From the NCBI GenBank assembly GCA_963822145.1, contig CAWGGG010000001.1:62001-126000 (forward strand): a stretch of 64,000 nt of DNA. The letters are read 5' to 3'. This DNA is from UBA5072 sp963822145 (GTDB lineage: Bacteria > Bacteroidota > Bacteroidia > Bacteroidales > UBA10428). This document shows positions 46,212 to 54,911 of this stretch, piece by piece (position 1 is the first letter of the stretch; every line of letters begins with the position of its first letter). The position numbers were made by a program, and so were the translations under genes. The notes under the pieces are model-generated. The model was not told where the DNA came from. It ran no database searches and worked only from the letters and a program-made list of their open reading frames with translations.

Positions 46212-47369
46212 ATGAGTAAAGATACAGGACGTAAACGCATTGCCATAATGGTAGGCGCCGGATACATTCCCGGGATAAATGCCGTGGTTGCAGGAGCCTC
46301 TCTTGCCGCAGGCAAACTGGGCTGGGAGCTGGTGGGCATTCTCGATGGATTTGAAGGGTTGCTTCATCCCGAAAAATACCCCGATGGAGGATTGATTGAG
46401 ATCAATCCCCAGGTATTGAATTTAGATCCGAATACAGGCAGTGTGCTTGGCCAGTCGGCCCGGATCGATCCGTTTAATGTCCGCACAATCAACAAGGACG
46501 AAATGGTTGAAGAGGTGGACATGTCGGATGAGCTGCTCAAAAAATTAAAGGCAGAAAAGATCGATGCAGTTATTTCGATCGTTGGAGGAAAAGGTCTTAC
46601 TATTCTTTATCAGCTTCACCGGAAAGGACTTAATGCAGTATGTGTCCCACGCTCCATCGAAAATGAAATTGCATCCACTTCGGTATCATTCGGGTTTAAC
46701 ACCGCGCTTACTTTTACCATAGAGATGCTCGACCGTGCGCGTCTGGCCGCCAAGGCGGCCCATAAAATTGCAGTGGTAGAGGTACAGGGAGAGGAAGCCG
46801 GATGGATCGCCCTCCAGGCAGGTATTGCAGTTGCTGCAGATGCCGTACTGATTCCTGAGATCCCGGTTGATCTTAAAAAGGTGGCAGCACACCTGAAAAA
46901 TAAGATGTCAGGTAAAAAATCGTGGGGTCTGGTAGTCGTGGCGCAGGGAGCAAAAATTATCAATCAGCCCAAAAATGAAGAACCCGTTTCCTCACTTAAA
47001 GCTTCGTTATCGCCACTGGCAACCAGCGATGCCAACAGTGAATTTGTAATTCACAGTTCAGGACAGGCTGCACAGGCTGTGGCAACAGGCTTGCAACTGC
47101 GGATAGCAGAAGAGACTTTTCCAATGGTAATCGGCCCCTGGGTAAGGGGAGGTGCACCATCGGCAGTCGACCGCCAGCTGGGTGTGGCTTACGGTGCCGG
47201 AGCTATCCAGGCGCTCGAAGCCGGCAAAAACGGGGTAATGGTGTCGTTTGTCCCTCCGGATATTAAGTTCGTTCCGCTTGCCGAGGCCATCAACAAGGTA
47301 AGAACGGTACCCGCTGAAAGCATGTTTTTTCAGGTAGCGGACTCACTTGGTATTTACGTTGGAAAATAA
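46212..47369 (+). CDS. phosphofructokinase-fold protein lacking catalytic residues, copy 1
   Basis: A 385-residue protein from the ATG at 46212 with overall PfkA-family sequence. The key motifs are changed: the nucleotide/Mg loop GGDGS is GGKGL (125-129); the catalytic TIDND is SIENE (148-152), changing both Asp; the F6P-binding MGR is QGE (192-194); and the N-terminal TSGGDxPGxN is VGAGYIPGIN. The scaffold GWIALQAGIA and IPE is kept. It is therefore unlikely to be an ordinary F6P kinase. It lies between the GRE and its activase, with copy 2 directly after the activase, so it probably serves the same pathway. It may act on another phospho-acceptor, or not be a kinase. Confidence 0.75.
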   Translation: MSKDTGRKRIAIMVGAGYIPGINAVVAGASLAAGKLGWELVGILDGFEGLLHPEKYPDGGLIEINPQVLNLDPNTGSVLGQSARIDPFNVRTINKDEMVEEVDMSDELLKKLKAEKIDAVISIVGGKGLTILYQLHRKGLNAVCVPRSIENEIASTSVSFGFNTALTFTIEMLDRARLAAKAAHKIAVVEVQGEEAGWIALQAGIAVAADAVLIPEIPVDLKKVAAHLKNKMSGKKSWGLVVVAQGAKIINQPKNEEPVSSLKASLSPLATSDANSEFVIHSSGQAAQAVATGLQLRIAEETFPMVIGPWVRGGAPSAVDRQLGVAYGAGAIQALEAGKNGVMVSFVPPDIKFVPLAEAINKVRTVPAESMFFQVADSLGIYVGK

Positions 47370-47382
47370 GGAGGGAAGAATC

Positions 47383-48337
47383 ATGATCAATCAGACAAAT
47401 AATATATTGGATATTACAGGCAGAGTGCTGAATATCCAGCGGTATTGCAGCCACGATGGTCCGGGAATCCGCACCAATGTTTTCATAAAAGGTTGTTCCC
47501 TGCGCTGTAAATGGTGCGGCAATCCTGAAAGTATCAGGTTGAAGCCGGAAGTTTCGTACGATCCAAAAAAATGTGAAGGGAAAAAGTGCGGCATTTGCCT
47601 GAAAGCGCCCTTCCCCGAAGGTGGTTTTTATTTTGTGGAGGGAGACGATGCAAAGGTAAAAGTGAACTGGCAGCTGGCCGCAGGCACTACTGCAGGAGAT
47701 GGTCGCGCTTTGCCCCACCGGTGCACTCGAAATGTTTGGCAAAATAATGACAGTTCGTGAAGTGATGGACGAAGTGGAGAAAGACGCCTCCATCTATCGC
47801 AGTTCCGGCGGAGGGTTGTCGATGAGCGGTGGCGAAGTAATGCTGCAACCCGACTTTACCGCAGCATTGCTGCAGGAAGCCCACAACAGGGGCATCAATA
47901 CGGCTATCGAAACCGCGTGCAATGCACCCTGGGCGAATCTCGAAAAAGTACTTCCTCATGTTGATACCATGCTTCACGACCTTAAGTTAATGAATTCGGA
48001 AAGGCATAAGAAGTGGACAGGAGTCGGCAACGAACGGATTCTGGCAAACTTTAAAAAGGCCTATGAAACTTTTCCCAACATCGATTTTATTGCCCGTACG
48101 CCACTGATTCCGGGAGTTAATTGCGATGATGAACATATCCTGGGTGTACTGGAATTCATTAAACCACATAAGAATGTAATTGATTATGAACTGCTGCCAT
48201 ACCACCGTTTTGGACTGGGCAAGTATGAATCGCTTGGTGTGGTTTACGAACTCGACGATTACAAAACACCTTCGGATGAAGTTGTTAAGCGCTTTCAGGC
48301 TATGATTGATGAGGCATTTGGACGAAATAGCAAATAG
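47383..48337 (+). pseudogene. glycyl radical enzyme activase, radical SAM, one frameshift
   Basis: About 318 residues if restored. A strong Shine-Dalgarno AAGGAGGG lies ahead of the ATG at 47383. The radical-SAM cluster motif is CSLRCKWC (CxxxCxxC), preceded by RYCSHDGPGIRTNVFIKGC. Further Cys for auxiliary clusters lie in CEGKKCGICLK and LCPTGALEMFGK. The frame breaks once near 47660-47695, where the text passes from VNWQLAA to MVALCPTGALEMFGK in another frame. The C-terminal part (SMSGGEVMLQPDF, YELLPYHRFGLGKYESLG) is intact and typical of GRE activases such as PflA. Its target should be the adjacent GRE. With both frames broken the system may be dead, or both breaks are sequence errors. 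Confidence 0.85.
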
Positions 48338-48352
48338 TAATAAATAAATATT

Positions 48353-49471
48353 ATGATTAAATCACTGGGTCATGCAGGCACGCACAGGCGTGTCGCAATC
48401 AATGTAGGGTCGGGATTTGTTCCCGGCACAAATGCAGTTGTTATGGGTGCTGCCATTGCGGGTGGTAAACTGGGATGGGAGATGGTCGGGATCCGCAACG
48501 GCTTCGAGGGACTTCTGTTCCCTGAACGTTTCTCCGGTGGCGGAATAATAAACCTCAGCCCGGAACTGATTGAAAACCTTGATCCCGCAACGGGAGGTAT
48601 CCTTGGCCAGGCGCCAAAGGTTGATCCGTTTCATGCTTCCTCAGTTAAGGGAGGTAAAAAAGATCTTTCCGATCAGATATTAAAAAGGATAAAGGAGGAA
48701 GATATCGATGCGTTGATTTCCATCGTGAGCGGACAGGGTCTGGGCATTCTGCAAAAGCTCCATCTCAAAGGGCTCCATACAGTTTGCATTCCGCGTTCGA
48801 TCGAGAACGATATTGCCAATACTGCTGTATCGTTTGGATTCAACAGCGCCCTCAGCGTCACCATCGAAATGCTGAACAAGGCTTACCAGGCTGCCAGATC
48901 AGCCAGCAAGATTGCTGTTGTTGAGGTTCCCGGTGAACATGCAGGGTGGATCGCACTTCAGGCAGGTATTGCCGTCCGTGCCGATGCGGTGCTGATGCCT
49001 GAGATTCCATGCGATCTGAAGAACCTGGCAAAGCGGTTAAAAGATAAAATATCAGTCAGGAGGCCTTACGGGCTTGTGGTTGTTGCCGAGGGGGCAAAGT
49101 TAGTTGATTACAAGGTTAAAAAGGATGCTAAGTCATCCCCGGAATCTATTCCTGCAGGCCAGGTGGCCGGCACTGTTGCAACCAGGCTTCAGAAACTGAT
49201 TACTGCGGAAACCTATCCGCTTGTAATTGGCGCCTGGGCCCGGGGCGGAAATCCCACCGCAACCGACCATCAGCTGGGAATGGCTTATGGTGCCGGATCT
49301 ATCCAGGTGCTGAAAGCAGGACAGAACGGGGTGATGGTATCTTTTATGCCGCCCGATATCAGGTTTGTGCCATTGACAGATGCTGTTGACAAAGTGAGAA
49401 CCGTGCCTTCTGAAAGCGAATTTATGAGGATTGCACAGTCGCTGGGAATTTACCTTGGTAACCGGTTATAA
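48353..49471 (+). CDS. phosphofructokinase-fold protein lacking catalytic residues, copy 2
   Basis: A 372-residue paralogue of the protein at 46212-47369. The corresponding motifs are VGSGFVPGTN near the start, SGQGL (126-130) for GGDGS, SIEND (149-153) for TIDND (second Asp retained) and PGE (193-195) for MGR. So here too the Mg/ATP Asp, catalytic Asp and F6P-binding Arg are missing, while GWIALQAGIA is kept. It begins 15 bases after the activase stop. A truncated third copy lies at 52556. A heterodimer with copy 1 is possible but untested. Confidence 0.75.
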   Translation: MIKSLGHAGTHRRVAINVGSGFVPGTNAVVMGAAIAGGKLGWEMVGIRNGFEGLLFPERFSGGGIINLSPELIENLDPATGGILGQAPKVDPFHASSVKGGKKDLSDQILKRIKEEDIDALISIVSGQGLGILQKLHLKGLHTVCIPRSIENDIANTAVSFGFNSALSVTIEMLNKAYQAARSASKIAVVEVPGEHAGWIALQAGIAVRADAVLMPEIPCDLKNLAKRLKDKISVRRPYGLVVVAEGAKLVDYKVKKDAKSSPESIPAGQVAGTVATRLQKLITAETYPLVIGAWARGGNPTATDHQLGMAYGAGSIQVLKAGQNGVMVSFMPPDIRFVPLTDAVDKVRTVPSESEFMRIAQSLGIYLGNRL

Positions 49472-49491
49472 ATCTTTAAAAACAGAATGCT

Positions 49492-50682
49492 ATGAAAAAT
49501 ACAAAAATATCCGAAGATGTATATGAAAAGCTGGCGGATGCACTGGAGGCACTCCCCTCAGGCTACACCAGAACGCCCGGCAAAATCGAAAACGAACTCA
49601 TCAAGATAGTGTTTACCTACGAGGAAGCCTGGCTTGCCGGTCAACTCACCCGCAAGCCCGAGACCGCCGCCGAGATCGCGCAGCGGGTCGGTCTCGACGA
49701 GGAGAAGGTGACCGTGCTCCTCGAAAGCATGGTCCCGCCGCGCAAGGTTCGCAAGGACTCACTGGCGCTTGAAAGCGGCATCAAAGGAGTTGGAAAAGTT
49801 GAGGCAAGTCCCAGCAAGCAGCCCAAGGTAGAGAAATATCGGCTCTCCCCGTTTATTGTCGGCTGGTTCGAATCCTACCTGAATAACCCCCAGCCGGAAA
49901 GTGAGAGATTTGCCAAGCTTTACGAGCAATATGTCATCGAGGGCGGGGGCGAACGGATCTTCTCACCGCGACCCGGCCCGCAGGGTGTCATCCCGTACCG
50001 TGGCTCGCTCAAGCCCGAGTGGCTCAAGCGGGAACCGCACAATGATGTCGATGCTCATTTCCAGAGATATGATCGCTTCCTGGTGATTGACTGTGTCTGC
50101 AAGAAAGACCAGGTTGCCGCTCACGGCCACAGTTGCGATATGCCCATCAAGCGTTGCGGCTTCGTGGGCATGCCGCCCGCGGTCCCTCTCTCGGAAAACA
50201 TCCTCCCCCGCGAGGAGGCGATAAAGCTATGGGATGAGCTGGATGCCATGGGCACGCATGTTGTCGAGGGATTTTATGGATTCACCATGGGGGCCGAGGC
50301 CCCTCAGTTTGTCGGTGGCTGTCACTGCTGCGGCTGTTGCTGCGTCATGTTGAATTCGCAACGTCTGGGTACGCTGAAGGAAAGCGTCGAGCGCTCGAAC
50401 TACCGCGCCGTGAAGGATTATGACAAATGCACCAACTGCGGCGAGTGCATCAGGCGCTGCCAGTTTTTTGCGCATAAATGGGAAAAAACTGCAGATGGCA
50501 GGAAGTCGGTTTATAACAGGGATTTATGCGTGGGCTGTGGCTCCTGCGGTTTGGGATGTCCGTCGGGCGCGCTGCACCTGGAGCCGGTTTCGGAAGAGGA
50601 GTGGGTACCTGTCTGCTTCCAGCTTCCAGGAATGGGAAGAAGCCCGCCTTAAGAATATGGGAATGGGGAAATAGGAAGAAAT
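49492..50682 (+). CDS. cysteine-rich ferredoxin-type Fe-S protein, probable C-terminal frameshift
   Basis: About 386-395 residues. An N-terminal winged-helix-like segment (about 30-95) precedes a central region with isolated Cys residues (CVCKKD, HSCDMP, KRCG). A dense CHCCGCCC patch lies near 280, followed by two 4Fe-4S motifs, CTNCGECIRRC and CVGCGSCGLGCP (about 312-355). It likely moves electrons for the GRE pathway or its activase. The frame as read stops at 50652 with an odd tail. In another frame the text continues FQEWEEARLKNMGMGK to 50682, so a frameshift near 50610-50630 is likely. The part around 49640-50040 is markedly GC-rich (one 60-base line is 40 G+C), suggesting transfer from another lineage. 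Confidence 0.72.
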
Positions 50683-50707
50683 TACGCCTGCCTGTCGGCA
50701 GAAATTG

Positions 50708-50746
50708 GGATTGCGGATTCCGATAGCTATCGGGAATCCGCAATCC
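50708..50746. repeat. 39-base near-perfect palindrome, mobile-repeat-like
   Basis: GGATTGCGGATTCC at 50708-50721 and GGAATCCGCAATCC at 50733-50746 flank the self-complementary GATAGCTATC. The right-hand half, ATCCGCAATCCGAAAT, is repeated at about 51634-51649 just before the broken BASS gene, next to a variant AATCCGAATC. The stem could act as a terminator for the Fe-S gene. Recurrence upstream of two genes fits a small dispersed palindromic repeat rather than an operator. Confidence 0.6.
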
Positions 50747-50773
50747 GAAATAATAACAATTAAATTCTAAAGA

Positions 50774-51595
50774 ATGAATCCATTAAAAAAAATCAGCCTG
50801 TTTCTGATCACTGTTTGTTACACTGTTTCATTAATAGCCCAGGATGCACCGAAACCGGCAGCAGATGATGCTGCAGCGATTGCCAAGAAACTGGCAAATC
50901 CCATCGGGGCGCTAATCAGTGTGCCATTTCAGAATAATACGGATATAGGCATAGGAGATTATAATGGTTCGAGAAATACCCTGAACTTTCAACCCATTGT
51001 TCCTTTCAGCCTCAGTGCAAAATACAGTCTGATTACACGGTATATTGTACCCGTAATCGCTCAATACGACATTACCGGTGAGGGCACTCACGAAATCGGG
51101 CTTTCGGATGCCCTGGTAAGCGGATGGATCTCAAACGCCGTGGTAAAAAATGGTTTTGTATGGGGCGTGGGAGCCGCATTTTTAATTCCTACCGCCACCG
51201 ATGATTTTTTAGGAACCAAAAAATTAGGCGTAGGTCCGACAGTAATTGTCCTGCAACAAAAGAACGGCTGGACTTACGGCGCTTTGATGAATCAGATATG
51301 GTCGGTGGCCGGCGATGAGGAGAGAGCCGATGTAAACCAGATGTACCTGCAACCCTTTTTAACTTATAACTGGAAAAGCGGAGCAGGACTGACGGTAAAT
51401 TCAGAAACAACATTGAACTGGGAAGCAAACACTACCAATGCATATATTAATATAATGGCCGGTGGGCTTACAAAATTCGGGAAACAGCTTGTTCAACTTC
51501 AGGTGGGACCGCGATTACACGTGGCAGCCCCGGAAGGCAGCAAATCTCCTTTTGGTGTAAGGGCGGCAGCGATTTTTGTTTTTCCGAAAAAGTAA
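50774..51595 (+). CDS. outer-membrane beta-barrel protein, MetA-like
   Basis: A 273-residue protein with a signal peptide (1-21, cut SLIAQ-D). The mature protein is a series of amphipathic strands ending in a FVFPKK terminus (IGALISVPFQNNTDIGIGDYNGSRNTLNFQPIVPF, LSDALVSGWISN, TYGALMNQIWSVAG). The layout is that of small porin-like transporters (Phenol_MetA_deg-like) that admit hydrophobic substrates. It follows the GRE-island Fe-S protein at 120 bases and may serve uptake for that pathway. Relationship to the other barrels in this window is only by fold pattern. Confidence 0.68.
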   Translation: MNPLKKISLFLITVCYTVSLIAQDAPKPAADDAAAIAKKLANPIGALISVPFQNNTDIGIGDYNGSRNTLNFQPIVPFSLSAKYSLITRYIVPVIAQYDITGEGTHEIGLSDALVSGWISNAVVKNGFVWGVGAAFLIPTATDDFLGTKKLGVGPTVIVLQQKNGWTYGALMNQIWSVAGDEERADVNQMYLQPFLTYNWKSGAGLTVNSETTLNWEANTTNAYINIMAGGLTKFGKQLVQLQVGPRLHVAAPEGSKSPFGVRAAAIFVFPKK

Positions 51596-51658
51596 TTTGA
51601 AGTCGGAGCGAAGACCGATAAATCCGAATCGAAATCCGCAATCCGAAATACAATAACT

Positions 51659-52511
51659 ATGGACCCTCAGAACCTGTTTAAAATTGTTGTTGTACTGTAC
51701 TCAGTTTCTAATTTGTTGTCACTGGGTATTGAGCTCAATTTAAAAGAAACGATCAGGTCACTGAAAAGCTTCCGGCTTATTATTCTGACACTGGGTTGGG
51801 GTTGGGTAGTGAGTCCGGCTTTTGCCTGGCTGCTGACAAAAATAATCCCCATGGACCCGTCCATTGCCCTGGGGCTGTTAATCACCAGCATTGCTCCCGT
51901 AGCGCCATTCTTTCCCATTCTGGTGAGAAATGCCCGGGCAGATGTTAATTTCTCGGCGGCATTCATGCCTTTAACAATGGTTAGTTACAGTAGTGCTGAT
52001 GCCAATATTTGTGCCCGTCATGATGCCGGGACTGACCCTGAGCATATGGGCTCTGGCAAAACCCCTGCTTGTACCTGATACTGTTGCCAATGATCCTGGG
52101 TATTCTTATCCGGATTTATTTAACCCGGGTGGCTGATAAAATTTTCCCTGCGATCAAGGTGACCGCAGGAATTACCACTGTACTGTCGCTGGTGTCTGTT
52201 CTCCTCATCTACTTCCGTGAATTTATAAAGGTATTGGGCAGCTATGCCATCCTTGGCCAGTTACTGCTGGCCCTCGGAATTCTGCTGATGGCATATTACA
52301 TTGGCTTCGGTTTAAAAAGAACCAGCGAAGCGCCATGGCACTGGGAATGAGTTCCCGGAATGTATCGGCCATGTTCGCCGTTTACATCGTTTTGCCAACC
52401 CCCGATCCATACCTGCTGGTAATGATCCTGCTTTCGGGCCCGATACCTGCTCTCACAGCCTATTTTACTGCACGTTACCTGGGTAAAAGAAATGAAATCA
52501 AAATATCGTAA
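51659..52511 (+). pseudogene. BASS-family transporter, three frameshifts
   Basis: Homologous throughout to the intact transporter at 56620-57492. Three reading-frame breaks occur: after FMPLTMV near 51985, near 52075 (PLLVP to LLPMILG) and near 52325 within an A run, after which text continues AMALGMSSRNVSAMFAVYIV and ends in KRNEIKIS at 52511. The restored protein would be about 285 residues with nine or ten helices. The PFK-like fragment follows 45 bases on. The decay suggests a duplicate transporter unit has been lost. Confidence 0.85.
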
Positions 52512-52555
52512 GAACAAAGATATAAGACACATACACCTTTAAAAGAAGTCATGTC

Positions 52556-52710
52556 ATGATTAAACATCCAGGTCACGCAGTTACGCACAGACCTTTTGCC
52601 ATCAATGAGGCGTCGGGCTATGTTCCCGGGACAAATGCCGTAGTTATGGGGCGGCAATTGCGGAAAGCCAACCTCTGGCGACCAAAAAAAGCTAGCAGTC
52701 TAAAAGCGTT
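52556..52710 (+). pseudogene. truncated third phosphofructokinase-like copy
   Basis: About 50 codons aligning with the N-terminus of copy 2 (MIKHPGHAVTHRPFAINEASGYVPGTNAVVMG against MIKSLGHAGTHRRVAINVGSGFVPGTNAVVMG). Homology then stops after a frameshift near 52650 and unrelated sequence follows. It is a remnant left by deletion of the rest of the gene, directly after the broken BASS gene. Confidence 0.85.
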
Positions 52711-52762
52711 TCCCCCACTCTCCCAGTTCAGACTTCAGTTACCTGACTCATAATAAGCTTTA

Positions 52763-52811
52763 ATTACCTGTTTTTAAGTATTGTTCCGGGCATGAACTTA
52801 TAATAATTTTA
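52763..52811 (+). promoter_or_regulatory. degenerate LuxR-type operator and promoter for outer-membrane protein gene
   Basis: ATTACC-N8-AGTATT at 52763-52782 (left arm four of six) and TAATTTTA at 52804-52811 after 21 bases, with the ATG 103 bases from the dyad centre. The left arm is weak, but the spacing to the -7 box and to the start codon equals the other sites. Confidence 0.5.
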
Positions 52812-52874
52812 GCATTCATAAAAAGTTAAAAAGCGGTTGAAATCTTAACAATAATTAATACCCAATACAGGTAT

Positions 52875-53660
52875 ATGAAACACTTTAAGAACCAACTAAG
52901 TTTAGCACCAACGATATTGGGTATACTGATATGTAGTTTCTGGATTAATCCTATGTCAGCTCAACAAGAACCAGGGAAGAACTGGTATTTCCTCACCGAT
53001 GTCTATCTGATGTTCCCCTACATGGATGGAGAAACCGGCGCTGGAGATCTGCTTTCCGTTCCCGTTGATGCGAATCCCGGAGATATCTTCAGCAAGCTGA
53101 AGATTGCGGCCATGTTATACCTTGAGGCCAAGACGGATAAATGGGCAATAACCTCCGATCTGGTGTACATGAACCTGAACCAGGAAATAACTCCGGGCAC
53201 ACTCTTTCATTCCGGAGAGGTCTCGGCTAAGGAATTAATATGGGAACCAGCCGGCTTATACAGAATAGTACCATTCTGGGAGGTTGGTCTGGGTGGCAGG
53301 CTCACAAATCTCTCGACGGATATTGATGCGCGCCGGAATGTATTTCCTGCAGGAACTGAGGAAGTGACTGCGAGCGGATCGAAAACATGGATGGACCCGA
53401 TACTTATCACCCGCTTGTCTGCCACGGTGAAGGAGAAGTGGCTGTTCCAGTTCAGAGGTGATATCGGAGGTTTCGGCATTGGTTCAGACCTTACATGGCA
53501 GCTTCAGGGATACGCAGGTTACAGGTTCGGAAAAGTATTTCAGCTGACGGCAGGGTACAGATATCTCAGTGTCGACTACGATAAGGGAGTTGACTCAGAA
53601 CGGTTTGTCTTCAACATGGCTTCATTTGGCCCGGTAGTAAGGTTTGGATTTAATTTCTGA
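52875..53660 (+). CDS. outer-membrane beta-barrel protein
   Basis: A 261-residue protein with a signal peptide (1-29, ending MSAQ-QE). Alternating strands predominate, ending with the aromatic C-terminus MASFGPVVRFGFNF typical of outer-membrane barrels inserted by BamA. The RYLSVDY strand near the end is of the OmpW/OMP_b-brl class. No enzymatic motif is present. It is preceded by a LuxR-type operator and sits ahead of the MetA-like barrel, so it may be an uptake or envelope component of the same regulon. Confidence 0.65.
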   Translation: MKHFKNQLSLAPTILGILICSFWINPMSAQQEPGKNWYFLTDVYLMFPYMDGETGAGDLLSVPVDANPGDIFSKLKIAAMLYLEAKTDKWAITSDLVYMNLNQEITPGTLFHSGEVSAKELIWEPAGLYRIVPFWEVGLGGRLTNLSTDIDARRNVFPAGTEEVTASGSKTWMDPILITRLSATVKEKWLFQFRGDIGGFGIGSDLTWQLQGYAGYRFGKVFQLTAGYRYLSVDYDKGVDSERFVFNMASFGPVVRFGFNF

Positions 53661-53784
53661 TCATGAGCATTGAATATGAAACTGAATAAAATATTATTTC
53701 CTGACCTGTCATCGCTGATAAAAAAACTTTCGATATTCTAATAAATTTCTGAGAACCAGTAATAAGCAAACGAAATTTCAGCAT

Positions 53785-54735
53785 ATGCACCATAACTATG
53801 GCAATCCATGCCGTTTTTTGATTTTCTGTGTTTTTTTTCTCTGGAAATTATCCTCAGCCTATGCCCAGGATCTTGAGCCACGGGCCTATACCAATATCCC
53901 TCGGGGATTGAATTTTGTACTGGCAGGTTACAGCTATTCCCAGGGAGGGGTGGTTTTTGACCCTACGATCCCCCTCCAGGATGCTGACATACATATTCAC
54001 GGAACTGTATTGGCATGGGCACGATCAATTAAAGTGGGGCCCCTATCGGGCAAGGTCGATGTGATCGTTCCTTACGGGTGGCTTTCAGGATCTGCAGAGT
54101 TTGATGGACAACCCGTAACAAGAGAAATTTCAGGCCTGGCAGATCCCAGGATAAGGATGAGTGTTAATTTCATCGGTGCGCCCTCGCTGCCTTTATCCGG
54201 ATTTAAGGATTACAAACAAAACTTTGTATTGGGTGCCAGTCTGCAGGTATTCCTGCCGCTGGGTCAGTACGATCCGCTCAGGCTGGTCAATCTGGGAACA
54301 AACAGGTATTCCATCAAGCCTGAACTGGGGGCTTCCAAGACTTTCGGACCCATGCAGGTGGAGATCACAGGCGGCGTTCAGTTCTTTACGGTAAACGATG
54401 ATTTTTACGGTGGAAAGACACGCTCGCAGGCTCCGATTGGTTCCATACAGGGACACCTCAATTACAACTTTAAAAAGGGGATTTGGGCCGCACTTGACGG
54501 CACCTATTACTGGGGCGGACATACTACCGTGGATGGGGTGGAGGGAAAAGACCTGCAAAAGAATACGCGATTGGGATTGACAGTGGCCATTCCCATGGGG
54601 ATTCACCAATCCGTTAAAATAAACCTGAGCACCGGGGTTTCTACACGCACAGGAAGCGATTATGATGTGGTAGGGCTGATATGGCAATACAGGTGGGGGA
54701 AAGGCCTTCCAAAAAAAGCTAAAACAGGTAATTGA
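53785..54735 (+). CDS. outer-membrane transporter-like protein, MetA family, third copy
   Basis: A 316-residue barrel protein with a signal peptide (about 1-27, ending SAYAQ-D). It is a close paralogue of the protein at 26138-27091: both open with DLEPRAYxxIP or DLDPRAYARIP, and share VAGFSYSxGGV-like, GxADPRIRMSVNFIGAP and ALDGTYYWGGHTTVDGVEGK turns. It is likely an outer-membrane channel for a hydrophobic compound. It is the last gene before the operator of the CoA-disulfide reductase run. Confidence 0.77.
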   Translation: MHHNYGNPCRFLIFCVFFLWKLSSAYAQDLEPRAYTNIPRGLNFVLAGYSYSQGGVVFDPTIPLQDADIHIHGTVLAWARSIKVGPLSGKVDVIVPYGWLSGSAEFDGQPVTREISGLADPRIRMSVNFIGAPSLPLSGFKDYKQNFVLGASLQVFLPLGQYDPLRLVNLGTNRYSIKPELGASKTFGPMQVEITGGVQFFTVNDDFYGGKTRSQAPIGSIQGHLNYNFKKGIWAALDGTYYWGGHTTVDGVEGKDLQKNTRLGLTVAIPMGIHQSVKINLSTGVSTRTGSDYDVVGLIWQYRWGKGLPKKAKTGN

Positions 54736-54762
54736 GCAGTTGAACCATAAAACAGGCAACAA

Positions 54763-54811
54763 AATACTCATTACTAAGTATTCCGCAAATCATTGAATGT
54801 GAGTATTTTTA
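54763..54811 (+). promoter_or_regulatory. LuxR-type operator and promoter for CoA-disulfide reductase operon
   Basis: AATACT-N8-AGTATT perfect at 54763-54782. TATTTTTA at 54804-54811 follows at 21 bases; TATATTTG at 54810-54817 is an alternative -7 box. An overlapping dyad AAAATACTCA...TGAGTATTTT (54761-54770 and 54801-54810) could also form a hairpin with a T run and end transcription of the upstream barrel gene. No LuxR gene is adjacent; the start codon is 140 bases from the dyad centre. Confidence 0.62.
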
Positions 54812-54911
54812 TATTTGAAGGGTAATTCTTATTAATACCTCTGATACAAAACATTAGATAGTAGAATCCCGATATTTATAACAACTCATAATAACATTTA
54901 AATAAAAAACC

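Noticed and set aside
46212..47369. Glycolytic 6-phosphofructokinase
   Set aside because: GGDGS, TIDND and MGR motifs are all altered at catalytic positions, so a plain Pfk name would be misleading.
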